64,000 nt of DNA from Streptomyces sp. NBC_00459 (GTDB taxonomy: Bacteria; Actinomycetota; Actinomycetes; Streptomycetales; Streptomycetaceae). Below are positions 1-9,351 of this stretch, one piece after another. Position numbers and translations under genes: made by a program. The notes below the pieces were generated by a model, which saw only the letters and a list, made by a program, of their open reading frames with translations, was not told the origin of the DNA and did no database searches. Location of the stretch: the NCBI RefSeq assembly GCF_036013955.1, contig NZ_CP107903.1, forward strand, positions 2,480,001 through 2,544,000, read 5' to 3'. The stretch's first letter is position 1; every line of letters begins with the position of its first letter.

Positions 1-1252
1 AGCCGGAGAACATCGCGAACACGACCGTCCCGAAGACGACGTAGTGGAAGTGCGCCACCACGAAGTAGGAGTCCGAGACGTGGAAGTCCATCGGCGGCGA
101 GGCCAGGATGACACCGGTCAGGCCGCCGAAGGTGAAGGTGATCAGGAAGCCGGTGGCCCAGAGCATCGGGGTCTCGAACGACAGGGACCCCTTCCACATG
201 GTTCCGATCCAGTTGAAGAACTTCACGCCTGTTGGTACGGCGATGAGGAACGTCATGAAGGAGAAGAACGGCAGGAGGACTCCGCCGGTGACGTACATGT
301 GGTGGGCCCACACCGTCACGGACAGGCCGGCGATGGCGATGGTCGCGCCGATCAGGCCCATGTAGCCGAACATCGGCTTGCGGGAGAAGACCGGGATGAC
401 CTCGCTGATGATGCCGAAGAACGGCAGCGCGATGATGTACACCTCCGGATGCCCGAAGAACCAGAACAGGTGCTGCCACAACAGGGCACCACCGTTGGCG
501 GCATCGAAGATGTGTGCGCCGAATTTCCGATCCGCCTCCAGCGCGAAGAGCGCGGCGGCGAGAACGGGGAAGGCGAGCAGGACGAGGACCGCGGTCAGCA
601 GCACGTTCCACACGAAGATCGGCATGCGGAACATGGTCATGCCGGGTGCGCGCATGCAGATGATGGTGGTGATGAAGTTGACCGCGCCGAGGATGGTGCC
701 GAAGCCGGAGAAGGCCAGGCCCATGATCCACAGGTCGGCGCCGATGCCCGGGGAGCGGACGGCGTCGGAGAGCGGGGAGTAGGCGAACCAGCCGAAGTCG
801 GCAGCACCGGAGGGGGTGAGGAAGCCGCCGACCGCGATCGTCGAGCCGAACAGGTACAGCCAGTAGGCGAACATGTTCAGCCGCGGGAACGCGACGTCGG
901 GGGCGCCGATCTGCAGCGGCATGATCCAGTTGGTGAAACCGGCGAACAGCGGCGTCGCGAACATCAGCAGCATGATCGTGCCGTGCATCGTGAACGCCTG
1001 GTTGAACTGCTCGTTCGACATGATCTGCAGACCCGGCCGGGCCAGCTCGGCGCGCATGAACAGCGCCATCACGCCACCGATGCAGAAGAACGCGAACGAC
1101 GTCACCAGATACAGCGTGCCGATCGTCTTGTGGTCAGTGGTCGTCAGCCACTTGATGACCACGTTGCCGGGCTGCTTGCGCCGTACCGGCAGCTCGTTCT
1201 CGTACGAGTCCTCAGCTGCGACGGCACCCTGGGGTTCGTTGGTGATGCTCAC
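1..1252 (-). CDS. ctaD: cytochrome c oxidase subunit I (partial)
   Basis: Catalytic subunit of the aa3-type terminal oxidase, a polytopic membrane protein that reduces O2 to water while pumping protons. Only about 417 N-terminal residues are present; the 3' end lies beyond the left edge. Visible signatures are the AHHMYV histidine pair (CuB ligands), HPEVY (the His-Tyr cross-link motif) and HFHYVVFG (haem ligands). The start is GTG (reading VSITNEPQG), in a 4-base GTGA overlap with the stop of ctaC, so the two subunits are probably translationally coupled and made from one transcript running leftwards. Identification is secure; nothing can be said about its C-terminus. Confidence 0.97.
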   Translation of the reverse strand, partial: MSITNEPQGAVAAEDSYENELPVRRKQPGNVVIKWLTTTDHKTIGTLYLVTSFAFFCIGGVMALFMRAELARPGLQIMSNEQFNQAFTMHGTIMLLMFATPLFAGFTNWIMPLQIGAPDVAFPRLNMFAYWLYLFGSTIAVGGFLTPSGAADFGWFAYSPLSDAVRSPGIGADLWIMGLAFSGFGTILGAVNFITTIICMRAPGMTMFRMPIFVWNVLLTAVLVLLAFPVLAAALFALEADRKFGAHIFDAANGGALLWQHLFWFFGHPEVYIIALPFFGIISEVIPVFSRKPMFGYMGLIGATIAIAGLSVTVWAHHMYVTGGVLLPFFSFMTFLIAVPTGVKFFNWIGTMWKGSLSFETPMLWATGFLITFTFGGLTGVILASPPMDFHVSDSYFVVAHFHYVVFGTVVFAMFSG

Positions 1253-2241
1253 AGGTTCGTCGTCTCCCGGTTCTTCTCGTGGCTCGTCTGCGCGATGCCG
1301 GCGGGAATGTAACCGGTCTGCCCCTTCTTGGCGAGGTCCTTGAGGTGCTGCTCGTAGCGCTCGGGGGAGACGACCTTCACGTTGAACAGCATCCGGGAGT
1401 GGTCGACGCCGCAGAGCTCCGCACACTTGCCGAGGAAGGTGCCCTCCTTGTTGGGGGTCACCTGGAAGGCGTTGGTGTGGCCCGGGATGACGTCCTGCTT
1501 CATCAGGAACGGCACCACCCAGAAGGAGTGGATGACGTCACGCGAGGTGAGGACGAAGCGGACCGTCTTGCCCTTGGGCAGCCAGAGGGTCGGGCCGGGG
1601 TTGCCGGTCTGCGGGTTCTTCGTACCGGGAGTGCCGACGTCGTAGACACCGCCGGCGTTGGCCGGGAAGTCCTTCTTGAACCGGTCCGGAATGGCGGCCA
1701 GGTTCTCGTCGGTGTTCGCGTCGCCGGTGGAACCCTCGACGTTCTCGATGTAGTTGAAGCCCCAGCTCCACTGGAAGCCCACGACGTTGACCGTCAGGTC
1801 GGGCTTCTTGGAGGTGTCGAGGAGCTTCGACTCGTCACGTGCCGTGAAGTAGAAGAGCACCGAGACGATGATCAGCGGAACCACGGTGTACAGCGCCTCG
1901 ATGGGCATGTTGTACCGGGTCTGCGGAGGTACTTCGACCTTGGTGCGGCTGCGCCGGTGGAACATGGCGCTCCACAGGATCAGGCCCCAGACCAGCACGC
2001 CGGTGGCGAGCGCGGCTGCCCAGGATCCCTGCCACAGGGAGAGGATCCGCGGAGCCTCTTCCGTGGTCGGGGTGGGCATACCAAGGCGGGGGAAGTCCTT
2101 GTATGTGCAACCGGTCGCGGTCGCCAGGACCAGGCCCGCAGTCAATGCCTGCAGCAGCTTCCGCCGCAACGGGCGCCGCGGCGTGGGGGTACCGCCCGCG
2201 CCCCCCAGGGCGTGGGGGAGGTCGGAGCCGTTGGGACTCAC
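1249..2241 (-). CDS. ctaC: cytochrome c oxidase subunit II
   Basis: CuA subunit that takes electrons from cytochrome c (or the bc complex) and passes them to subunit I. 330 residues. A signal anchor ends in a lipobox-like ATATGC, so the mature N-terminus is probably a lipidated cysteine. Two membrane helices follow, then a cupredoxin domain with [15 protein letters not shown] and the CuA motif [12 protein letters not shown]. The GTG start was chosen because VSPNGSD matches the family N-terminus as I remember it; the frame stays open 36 codons further upstream. Between SPNGSD and RRKLLQ lies an extra stretch [14 protein letters not shown], encoded by a GC-rich near-palindromic segment (about 2180-2226) that I do not expect in the family. 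First gene of a ctaC-ctaD unit. Confidence 0.95.
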   Translation of the reverse strand: MSPNGSDLPHALGGAGGTPTPRRPLRRKLLQALTAGLVLATATGCTYKDFPRLGMPTPTTEEAPRILSLWQGSWAAALATGVLVWGLILWSAMFHRRSRTKVEVPPQTRYNMPIEALYTVVPLIIVSVLFYFTARDESKLLDTSKKPDLTVNVVGFQWSWGFNYIENVEGSTGDANTDENLAAIPDRFKKDFPANAGGVYDVGTPGTKNPQTGNPGPTLWLPKGKTVRFVLTSRDVIHSFWVVPFLMKQDVIPGHTNAFQVTPNKEGTFLGKCAELCGVDHSRMLFNVKVVSPERYEQHLKDLAKKGQTGYIPAGIAQTSHEKNRETTNL

Positions 2242-2333
2242 GTAGCGCCTTCCCGAGAGTCTCGCCCGCGCGGATCGGCTGCGGCCTGCCTTCTCGGGGT
2301 CGGTCGCCGCCCTGCGTCGGGCAGGGGTTTGGA

Positions 2334-2365
2334 TGTTTATGCGGACCAAACCCTACTGGACGCAA
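2334..2365 (-). promoter_or_regulatory. possible ctaC promoter
   Basis: On the minus strand TTGCGT (2360-2365), an 18-base spacer and CATAAA (2336-2341) resemble a housekeeping sigma promoter about 95 bases upstream of the ctaC start. It is one of the few AT-containing patches in the 342-base gap 2242-2583. The rest of that gap holds G/C-rich dyads and one copy of dispersed repeat A. Judged by eye only. Confidence 0.35.
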
Positions 2366-2504
2366 TTTGGGGTCGCGCGGGGAGGGTCCCCAACGCGCCG
2401 GGGGTCACCCCTAACGGGGTGGGATGCCCGGCTGGGGCTGCTTTCTGACGGGAGATCGGGGTGCCTGGCGGGGTGGGAGGGTCTGTGGTTCGGCGGGTGC
2501 GGGT

Positions 2505-2545
2505 GCGTCGTGGCTTGTCGCGCAGTTCCCCGCGCCCCTTCGGGT
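2505..2545 (+). repeat. dispersed repeat A, copy 1
   Basis: Contains GTCGCGCAGTTCCCCGCGCC, the core shared with copies near 17563 and 27107; related or truncated forms lie at 3972, 19188 and 30187. This copy lies just before the cysteine desulfurase gene. Confidence 0.75.
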
Positions 2546-2583
2546 GGGGCCGCTTCCCCTTGTCGAGGACTTAGCGTTGGTTC

Positions 2584-3960
2584 GTGTCCTACTTCGATGC
2601 CGCCTCCTCGACCCCCCTCCATCCCGTTGCCCGGCAGGCCCTGTTGGCGTCCCTCGACGAGGGGTGGGCGGATCCCGCACGTCTGTACAGGGAGGGGCGG
2701 CGGGCCCGGATGTTGCTGGACGCCGCTCGGGAGGCCGCCGCCGAGGCGGTGGGGTGCCGTCCTGATGAGCTGACCTTCACTTCGTCGGGTACGCGGGCCG
2801 TGCACACCGGTGTCGCGGGCGCTCTCGCGGGTCGTCGTCGCGTCGGACGTCACCTGATCGTGTCAGCGGTCGAACACTCGTCGGTGCTCCATTCGGCGGA
2901 GGAATGGGAGGCGGCGGGCGGTGCGGTGACGACGGCCGCGGTGGATCGCGCCGGTGCCGTGGCCGTCGAGGCGTACGAGGCCGCCGTACGGGCCGACACG
3001 GCGCTGGCGTGTCTTCAGTCGGCCAACCACGAGGTGGGGACCGAGCAGCCGGTGGCCGAGGTGGCCGAGGTGTGCCGGGCGGCCGGGGTGCCGTTGTTCG
3101 TGGACGCGGCGCAGTCGCTGGGGTGGGCGGCGGTTCCGGGGTCCTGGTCGCTGTTGGCCGCCAGTGCCCATAAATGGGGTGGGCCTTCGGGCGTCGGACT
3201 GCTCGCCGTGCGCAAGGGGGTGCGGTTCGCGGTTCAGGGGCCCGTGGACGAGCGGGAGTCGGGGCGGGCGGCCGGGTTCGAGAACCTTCCGGCGATCGTC
3301 GCGGCGGCGGCCTCGTTGCGCGCGGTACGGGCCGAGGCGGCCCAGGAGGCGGTACGGCTGCGGGAGCTGACGGAGCGGATCCGGGTGCGGGTGCCGCAGC
3401 TGGTGACGGACGTGGAGGTGGTCGGCGATCCGGTGCGGCGGCTGCCCGGTGTCGTCACCTTCTCCTGTCTCTATGTCGACGGGGAGACACTTCTGCACGA
3501 GCTGGACCGCGCCGGTTTCTCCGTCTCCTCCGGCTCGTCCTGCACGAGCAGCACGTTGACGCCGAGCCATGTGCTGAGGGCGATGGGGGTGCTGAGCGAG
3601 GGAAACGTGCGGGTGTCGTTGCCGGTCGGGACCCCGGCCGAGGAGGTCGACCGGTTCCTCTCCGTGCTGCCGGGCGCGGTGGCGACCGTACGGGAGAAGC
3701 TGGGCGCGCCGGCTCCGGTGACGGTCCGGGAGAAGGACGCGCTCGTCGTGAACGCGCTCGGCAAGCGGTGCCCGGTCCCGGTGATCGAGCTGGCAAAGGT
3801 CATCGGCGATGTCCAGGTGGGCGGCACCATCCGCGTCCTCTCGGACGACGAGGCGGCCCGCCTGGACATTCCCGCGTGGTGCGAGATGCGGGCCCAGGAG
3901 TACATGGGCGAGCAACCGGCGGAAAAGGGAACGGCATACCTGATCCGCCGGTTGAGCTGA
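2584..3960 (+). CDS. cysteine desulfurase fused to TusA-like sulfur carrier
   Basis: PLP enzyme that releases sulfur from cysteine as a persulfide, with its own C-terminal carrier domain. 458 residues. Residues ~1-370 are a class V aminotransferase fold: SAHKWGG carries the PLP lysine, SSGSSCTSST the active-site cysteine loop, and SANHEVGT is typical of NifS/IscS proteins. Residues ~385-458 form a TusA/SirA domain with KRCPVPVIELAK (the CPxP sulfur-relay motif). The fusion implies sulfur is handed directly from the first cysteine to the second. Start is GTG with a weak GAGGA about 16 bases upstream. Nearby erpA and nadA make Fe-S or thio-cofactor supply a reasonable role; the final acceptor is not visible. 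Confidence 0.9.
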   Translation: MSYFDAASSTPLHPVARQALLASLDEGWADPARLYREGRRARMLLDAAREAAAEAVGCRPDELTFTSSGTRAVHTGVAGALAGRRRVGRHLIVSAVEHSSVLHSAEEWEAAGGAVTTAAVDRAGAVAVEAYEAAVRADTALACLQSANHEVGTEQPVAEVAEVCRAAGVPLFVDAAQSLGWAAVPGSWSLLAASAHKWGGPSGVGLLAVRKGVRFAVQGPVDERESGRAAGFENLPAIVAAAASLRAVRAEAAQEAVRLRELTERIRVRVPQLVTDVEVVGDPVRRLPGVVTFSCLYVDGETLLHELDRAGFSVSSGSSCTSSTLTPSHVLRAMGVLSEGNVRVSLPVGTPAEEVDRFLSVLPGAVATVREKLGAPAPVTVREKDALVVNALGKRCPVPVIELAKVIGDVQVGGTIRVLSDDEAARLDIPAWCEMRAQEYMGEQPAEKGTAYLIRRLS

Positions 3961-3971
3961 CCGACTGCTTT

Positions 3972-4042
3972 TAGGGGCGCGGGGCTGTATCGATTTGCGG
4001 CTGCCGCCGCGTGAGCGCGACCAGCCCCCACGCGCCCGCAGA
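3972..4042. repeat. dispersed repeat A, variant copy 2
   Basis: Starts AGGGGCGCGGGGCTG, then a G/C-rich palindromic centre and a right arm GCGACCAGCCCCCAC. It fills most of the 95 bases between the convergent desulfurase and kinase genes, so it may act as a bidirectional terminator. Confidence 0.7.
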
Positions 4043-4055
4043 CGACACTCCGCAC

Positions 4056-5030
4056 TCAGCCCAGATGCCCCTGAACCTCGCCCGCAGCCTCGTCCCCGTA
4101 CGCCTTGCGGAAACGGTCCATGAAGTGGGCGCGCTGGAGCTGGTACTCCTGGGTGCCCACCGTCTCGATGACCAGCGTGGCGAGCATGCAGCCGACCTGC
4201 GCGGCCCGCTCCAGGGAGACGCCCCACGCCAGGCCCGACAGGAACCCCGCGCGGAAGGCGTCGCCGACGCCCGTGGGCTCGACCTTGGCCTCCTCGTCCG
4301 GGCAGCCGACCTCGATCGGTTCCTCGCCGGCGCGCTCGATGCGTACGCCCCTGGCGCCGAGGGTGGTCACGCGGGTGCCGACCCTGGTGAGGATCTCGGC
4401 GTCGGACCAGCCGGTCTTCGACTCGATGAGGCCCTTCTCGTACTCGTTCGAGAAGAGGTAGGCGGCGCCCTCCAGCAGGACCTTGATGTCGTCGCCGCCC
4501 ATGCGGGCGATCTGCTGGGAGAAGTCGGCGGCGAACGGGATGGACCGGGTGCGGCACTCCTCGGTGTGGCGGAGCATCGCCTCCGGGTCGTCCGCGCCGA
4601 TCGAGACCAGGTCGAGGCCGCCGACGCGGTCGGCGACGGTCTTCAGCTCGATCAGCCGGGCCTCGCTCATGGCGCCGGTGTAGAAGGAGCCGATCTGGTT
4701 GTGGTCGGCGTCGTTGGTGCACACGAAACGCGCGGTGTGCAGCGTCTCGGAGATACGCACCGACTCGGTGTCCACGCCGTGGCGTTCCAGCCAGGCGCGG
4801 TACTCGTCGAAGTCGGCGCCGGCGGCCCCGACCAGGATCGGCCTGGTGCCGAGCTGGCCCATGCCGAAGGCGATGTTCGCGCCCACGCCACCCCGGCGTA
4901 CGTCGAGGTTGTCGACCAGGAACGAGAGCGAGACCGTGTGCAGCTGATCCGCTACGAGTTGGTCGGCGAAACGGCCGGGGAAGGTCATGAGGTGGTCGGT
5001 GGCGATGGAGCCGGTGACTGCGATACGCAC
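4056..5030 (-). CDS. PfkB-family carbohydrate/nucleoside kinase (adenosine kinase-like)
   Basis: Ribokinase-fold cytoplasmic kinase, 324 residues, the usual family length. MRIAVTGSIATDHLM is the N-terminal strand, RRGGVGANIAFGMGQLG the first PfkB signature, and PTGVGDAFRAGFLSG the second, whose Asp is the catalytic base. The sequence is of the actinobacterial adenosine kinase/carbohydrate kinase type; substrate cannot be settled from sequence alone. The start is GTG at 5030, supported by AGGAGAG ten bases upstream. It is transcribed alone, divergent from the small gene at 5165 and convergent with the cysteine desulfurase across a repeat A copy. Confidence 0.88.
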   Translation of the reverse strand: MRIAVTGSIATDHLMTFPGRFADQLVADQLHTVSLSFLVDNLDVRRGGVGANIAFGMGQLGTRPILVGAAGADFDEYRAWLERHGVDTESVRISETLHTARFVCTNDADHNQIGSFYTGAMSEARLIELKTVADRVGGLDLVSIGADDPEAMLRHTEECRTRSIPFAADFSQQIARMGGDDIKVLLEGAAYLFSNEYEKGLIESKTGWSDAEILTRVGTRVTTLGARGVRIERAGEEPIEVGCPDEEAKVEPTGVGDAFRAGFLSGLAWGVSLERAAQVGCMLATLVIETVGTQEYQLQRAHFMDRFRKAYGDEAAGEVQGHLG

Positions 5031-5164
5031 GACGGGGACACTCTCCTGCGAGGGGAGGGGGATTGACAGTTCACGCTACCCGGTCGACCCGTGCTCGCTG
5101 TAGCGGCAAAACTACCCGATAGTAGATCTTTCTCGGCCGGGTATCCGGTGCATACGGTTCCGCT

Positions 5165-5410
5165 ATGACGAACTTCAAGGTTCACCAGGCCCTTCAGGTC
5201 CAGCAGATGCACTCGGGACCGGGTGCCGCGACGCACGACCTCGAAGGGGATCTGGCCTCCCTGCGCGGCGACTGCGCCCGGATGACCCCGCACTGGGCGG
5301 CCCCGGAACGGATCACGGCCGTGCCCGTCTCCCCGTCCCGGATCCACGGCGTGACCGTCCCGCCCGCCTCGGCACGGCTCGTGGACGCGATGTCCGAGTA
5401 CGGCGACTAG
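5165..5410 (+). CDS. small hypothetical protein
   Basis: 81 residues, unknown function, soluble, with no recognised domain. Codon third positions are mostly G/C, as expected for a real gene here. No Shine-Dalgarno precedes the ATG; instead TACGGT ends 6 bases before it, a -10-like hexamer at the spacing expected for a leaderless mRNA. Divergent from the kinase gene (134-base gap). May be a genuine conserved small protein, but I cannot name a family. Confidence 0.55.
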   Translation: MTNFKVHQALQVQQMHSGPGAATHDLEGDLASLRGDCARMTPHWAAPERITAVPVSPSRIHGVTVPPASARLVDAMSEYGD

Positions 5411-5590
5411 CCGGGCCGCGACGGTCGGCACCCCGTCGGGCAGCGCTCGACGGGAACCGCGCGCTCCCCCGTTGCGTCCCATCGCTGTCCCCCGTAAAGA
5501 GGACGCGGTGTACGACCCGTCGGTGCCTGTCGGTGACAGGACCGGTCGGTCGGGACAGCCGGGACAGCTGGGAGCCGAAGGAGCGATGCG

Positions 5591-7201
5591 GTGAACACCG
5601 AGCGACCCGATCACGACGACGCCGATACCGATGCCGCCTCCGGGGCGGAAGCGGACGGCACCACCGAGGCCGCGCAGGCGGAGAGCGACGCGGAGCGCCC
5701 GTCCCGGCGCCGGTCCCCGGTGCTCGTCGCCTCGGTCGCCGCCGCGGTCCTGCTCGTCGGGGGTGGCGGGGCGTACCTCACCGCCGGACTGGCCGGCGGC
5801 TCGAACGACGACGACCGTACGGACACGTCGGCGCCGGGCGGCGACGGCACCACTCCCCCGCCGCTGGCCCTCGACGGCTACACCGGGGGCGGTACGGGTG
5901 ACACGGGGGGCACAGGCGGTACGAGCGGTATCGCGCCCGGTGAGCCCGACCCCAACGGCGTGACCTACCGGGCGGACGGCGCGCTGCCCGCCGGGCCCGC
6001 CTCGGCGCCGGTGTACACGACGGCGAAGAACGGCGCGGAAACGATCACGGCCGCCGAGGTGACCCGGCTGGCCGGGGCGCTCGGTGTCGAGGGGAAGCCG
6101 GTGACGGAGGCCGACAGCTGGCTGGTCGGCACGGCGAAGGACGGGACGGGCCCGTTCCTGCGGGTGAACAAGCAGGCGCCGGGGACCTGGTCCTTCAGCC
6201 GGTACCTTCTCGGCGGTCCCGACAACTGCAGGAGCACGACCGTGTGCGCGCAGAAATCCGGCACCTCCGCCGAGGGGACGGGCGTCGATCCGGTGAGCGA
6301 GGCGGTGGCGAAGAAGGCCGTGGCGCCAGTCCTGAAGGCGGTCGGCCAGGACGACGCGAAGCTGGACGCGAGCCAGGTCATGGGCACCCAGCGGGTGGTG
6401 AACGCCGATCCGGTGGTCGGCGGGCTGCCCACCTACGGCTGGACGACCGGCCTCCAGGTCAGCGCGCAGGGCGAAGTGGTGAGCGGCAGCGGCCAGTTGG
6501 CGACGCCGGTGAAGAGCGACACGTACCCGGTGCTCGGCGCCAAGGCGACGCTGGCCCTGCTCAACGAGCCGGGGGCGGTGGCGTCTCCCGAGCACCGGAT
6601 GGGCATCGGGGGCTGCGCGAGCCCCGTACCGCTGAAGGACCGCCTGGAGGCGCCGTGCGGGACTGCGACGACGGCGCGGAAGGAGACGCTCACCGTCGAC
6701 AAGGCGGTGTTCGGTCTGGCCTCGCACTCCGTGTCGGGGCGGCCGGCGCTGGTGCCGTCGTGGCTGTTCGAGGTACGGGCGCAGGGTGCCGCCGAGGGCC
6801 ACACGGTGACGTATCCGGCGATCGACCCCCGGTATCTGGCCGGGGCCACGACAAGCGCGGAGCCGTCCCCGACGGCGACTCCGACCGCGCCGGGCGACCA
6901 GCCGACGTCCGGGACGACGACGCGCGGCACGAAGATCGAGGGCTACACGGTCTCCGGCGACGGCAGGGAGCTGACCGTGGGCTTCTGGGCCGGGGTGTGC
7001 AGCGACTACTCGGCGTCGGCGAAGGAGGAGGGGGGCGAGGTGACGGTGACGGTGACCTCGAAGTCCGAGAAGGGCAAGATCTGCATCATGATCGCCAAGG
7101 CGGCGTACAAGACCGTGCGGCTGGACGAGCCGCTGGGTGACCGGAAGGTCGTGGGGACGGACGGACAGGCGATCCCCGAAGGCGACTTCGCCAGCAGGTG
7201 A
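5591..7201 (+). CDS. membrane-anchored extracytoplasmic protein, unknown function
   Basis: 536 residues. An acidic cytoplasmic N-terminus (~1-43) ends in RRR and is followed by one membrane segment (~44-68, PVLVASVAAAVLLVGGGGAYL), then a Gly/Thr/Asp-rich linker and a large exported domain with several cysteine pairs. A second Thr/Pro-rich linker near residue 420 precedes a ~100-residue C-terminal domain. Topology is therefore a type II anchored surface protein. Start is GTG with GAAGGAG close upstream. No catalytic motif recognised. It is followed by a strong hairpin and converges with erpA. Confidence 0.8.
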   Translation: MNTERPDHDDADTDAASGAEADGTTEAAQAESDAERPSRRRSPVLVASVAAAVLLVGGGGAYLTAGLAGGSNDDDRTDTSAPGGDGTTPPPLALDGYTGGGTGDTGGTGGTSGIAPGEPDPNGVTYRADGALPAGPASAPVYTTAKNGAETITAAEVTRLAGALGVEGKPVTEADSWLVGTAKDGTGPFLRVNKQAPGTWSFSRYLLGGPDNCRSTTVCAQKSGTSAEGTGVDPVSEAVAKKAVAPVLKAVGQDDAKLDASQVMGTQRVVNADPVVGGLPTYGWTTGLQVSAQGEVVSGSGQLATPVKSDTYPVLGAKATLALLNEPGAVASPEHRMGIGGCASPVPLKDRLEAPCGTATTARKETLTVDKAVFGLASHSVSGRPALVPSWLFEVRAQGAAEGHTVTYPAIDPRYLAGATTSAEPSPTATPTAPGDQPTSGTTTRGTKIEGYTVSGDGRELTVGFWAGVCSDYSASAKEEGGEVTVTVTSKSEKGKICIMIAKAAYKTVRLDEPLGDRKVVGTDGQAIPEGDFASR

Positions 7202-7249
7202 TTTCGCCGACAAGCGATCCGGCCGGGCCCTGCTCGGCTCCCCCGGTAC

Positions 7250-7293
7250 ACGTGAAGGCGGCGCCCCGTTGGAGGGGGGCGCCGCCTTCACGT
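7250..7293. terminator. bidirectional hairpin terminator
   Basis: Perfect 18-base-pair stem (7250-7267 with 7276-7293) and an 8-base loop, between the convergent genes ending at 7201 and 7316. There is no T-run, so it can serve both strands. Confidence 0.85.
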
Positions 7294-7315
7294 AACGGCC
7301 TGATGGCCCTACGGC

Positions 7316-7672
7316 CTAGCTGAAGGAGTCACCGCAGGCGCAGGAGCCCGTCGCGTTCGGGTTGTCGATCGTGAAGCCCTGCTTCTCGATGGTGTCGACG
7401 AAGTCGATGGAGGCGCCGCCGAGGTAGGGAGCGCTCATACGGTCGGTGACGACCTTGACGCCGTCGAAGTCCTTGAGAACGTCACCGTCGAGGGAACGCT
7501 CGTCGAAGAACAGCTGGTAGCGCAGGCCCGAGCAACCGCCGGGCTGGACCGCGACACGCAGGGCGAGGTCCTCGCGGCCTTCCTGGTCGAGCAGGGCCTT
7601 GACCTTCGCCGCGGCGGCGTCGGACAGGATGATGCCGTCGGTGACGGTGCTGGTCTCGTCCGATACGGACAT
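7316..7672 (-). CDS. erpA: iron-sulfur cluster insertion protein (A-type carrier)
   Basis: 118-residue cytoplasmic A-type carrier that accepts Fe-S clusters from the assembly scaffold and delivers them to apo-enzymes. The three conserved cysteines are present in PGGCSGLRY and at the end in GSCACGDSFS. Length is typical. ATG start with GGGAGAG six bases upstream. It is divergent from nadA, whose product needs a 4Fe-4S cluster; lipA (49.3 kb) is another likely client. Single gene ending at a hairpin shared with the neighbour. Confidence 0.95.
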   Translation of the reverse strand: MSVSDETSTVTDGIILSDAAAAKVKALLDQEGREDLALRVAVQPGGCSGLRYQLFFDERSLDGDVLKDFDGVKVVTDRMSAPYLGGASIDFVDTIEKQGFTIDNPNATGSCACGDSFS

Positions 7673-8001
7673 CTACATCTCTCCCGGGTTGTACGGAGAC
7701 TTCTGCCGACGAGTGCAACCGGCGGGGCCGCGGATTCATTCCGGGCCGAGAGTCTGTTGTTTCCGCCTGACGTTTCCGTCCGACGATTCCGTCTGACTTT
7801 TCCGTTCTCCTCTCCATGCTCGCACACGCGCGGAAGCGCGAACAGCGACCTGTGGACGGGCTCCGGTCGGGCTCCGGTCGGGCTCCGGGATTCATGTCAC
7901 ATCGACGCTATGAACCTCGTCAAAGTGACGTGAAGGGGTTACGATAGATAACGTCAATTAGACGAAAAGGCGTGAACAGTAGAACAGAAAGGGTGCGTGT
8001 C
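7673..8001. other. erpA-nadA divergent regulatory gap
   Basis: 329 bases without a gene. The erpA-proximal half has several near-repeats of TTTCCGTCTGAC spaced about 14 bases apart (7755-7805). Near nadA, TGACGT (7926-7931) and ACGTCA (7951-7956) form a dyad overlapping GTTA (7938-7941) and TAAC (7949-7952). These AT-richer bases are where the nadA promoter would be expected; the dyads could be an operator but match no regulator I can name. Confidence 0.4.
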
Positions 8002-9198
8002 GTGACCACCGCCCAGACCCAGGACCTCGACGTACAGCCGACGCCCCTCGCCCTGCTGCTCCTCGGCCGTGAGGCCGACCCGCGGAGCGAGCGTGGCGTG
8101 GAGTGCCCCGGCGACCTGCCCTCCCCCTCCGACCCTGACCTGGTGGCACGTGCCCGTGCGGCCAAGGAGAAGCTCGGCGACAAGGTCTTCGTCCTGGGCC
8201 ATCACTACCAACGCGACGAGGTCATCCAGTTCGCGGACGTCACGGGCGACTCCTTCAAGCTGGCCCGGGACGCGGCGGCGCGTCCGGAGGCGGAGTACAT
8301 CGTGTTCTGCGGTGTGCACTTCATGGCGGAGTCGGCGGACATCCTGACCGGCGACGACCAGAAGGTGGTCCTGCCGGACCTGGCCGCCGGCTGCTCGATG
8401 GCGGACATGGCGACGGCCGAACAGGTTGCCGAGTGCTGGGACGTCCTGACGGAGGCCGGGGTGGCCGACCAGGTCGTGCCCGTCTCCTACATGAACTCCT
8501 CAGCGGACATCAAGGCGTTCACGGGCAAGCACGGCGGCACGATCTGTACGTCGTCGAATGCCGAGCGCGCCCTTGAGTGGGCCTTCGAGCAGCGGGAGCC
8601 CGGTTCAGCGAAGGTCCTGTTCCTGCCGGACCAGCACCTGGGCCGCAACACGGCGGTACGGGACATGGGGATGTCGCTGGACGACTGCGTCCTCTACAAC
8701 CCGCACAAGCCGAACGGCGGCCTGACGACGGAGCAGCTGCGCAACGCGAAGATGATCCTCTGGCGGGGCCACTGCTCCGTGCACGGGCGCTTCAGCGTCG
8801 ACTCGGTGAACGACGTCCGGGAACGGATTCCCGGTGTGAACGTCCTGGTTCACCCCGAGTGCAAGCACGAAGTGGTGGAGGCGGCGGACTACGTCGGCTC
8901 GACCGAGTACATCATCAAGGCGCTGGAGGCGGCCCCGGCCGGCTCCAAGTGGGCCATCGGGACCGAGCTGAACCTGGTACGCCGTCTGGCGAACCGTTTC
9001 GCGCCCGAGGGCAAGGAGGTCGTCTTCCTCGACAAGACGGTCTGCTTCTGCTCGACGATGAACCGCATCGACCTTCCCCACCTGGTCTGGACCCTGGAGT
9101 CCCTGGCGGCGGGCAAGCTGGTGAACCAGATCTCGGTGGACCGGGAGACGGAGGCGTTCGCGAAGCTGGCGCTCGAGCGGATGCTGGCGCTGCCGTAG
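8002..9198 (+). CDS. nadA: quinolinate synthase A
   Basis: Condenses iminoaspartate with dihydroxyacetone phosphate to quinolinate in de novo NAD synthesis; cytoplasmic 4Fe-4S enzyme. 398 residues, the long actinobacterial form. The likely cluster ligands are the cysteines in FCGVHFMAESAD, WRGHCSVHGRF and TVCFCSTMN. The GTG at 8002 (VTTAQTQ) is chosen over upstream starts because GAAAGG lies about ten bases before it. nadB and nadC are not adjacent, so it is read alone here and ends at a strong hairpin. Confidence 0.95.
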   Translation: MTTAQTQDLDVQPTPLALLLLGREADPRSERGVECPGDLPSPSDPDLVARARAAKEKLGDKVFVLGHHYQRDEVIQFADVTGDSFKLARDAAARPEAEYIVFCGVHFMAESADILTGDDQKVVLPDLAAGCSMADMATAEQVAECWDVLTEAGVADQVVPVSYMNSSADIKAFTGKHGGTICTSSNAERALEWAFEQREPGSAKVLFLPDQHLGRNTAVRDMGMSLDDCVLYNPHKPNGGLTTEQLRNAKMILWRGHCSVHGRFSVDSVNDVRERIPGVNVLVHPECKHEVVEAADYVGSTEYIIKALEAAPAGSKWAIGTELNLVRRLANRFAPEGKEVVFLDKTVCFCSTMNRIDLPHLVWTLESLAAGKLVNQISVDRETEAFAKLALERMLALP

Positions 9199-9208
9199 GC
9201 GGGTGGAC

Positions 9209-9245
9209 GCCGGAGCCCGCGCCCATTTCGGGCGCGGGCTCCGGC
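9209..9245 (+). terminator. nadA terminator
   Basis: 16-base-pair G/C stem (9209-9224 with 9230-9245) with loop ATTTC, 10 bases after the nadA stop. Confidence 0.85.
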
Positions 9246-9351
9246 GCGCAGGTGGACGGCGGCCATCCCGCCTCACACCTTCGTGGCCGCCGTAGGACCA
9301 GTGGGCGGCAGACGTGAAGTTGGCCGTGACCAGCCATGCAGCGAACGCGGG

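Noticed and set aside
5165..5410. Possibility that the small frame is non-coding
   Set aside because: Codon third-position bias and the leaderless-type start made it more likely real, so it was kept at moderate confidence.
7755..7805. Spaced TTTCCG-type repeats considered as a CRISPR-like array
   Set aside because: Units are short and imperfect, spacers of a few bases are far too small, and no cas genes are near.
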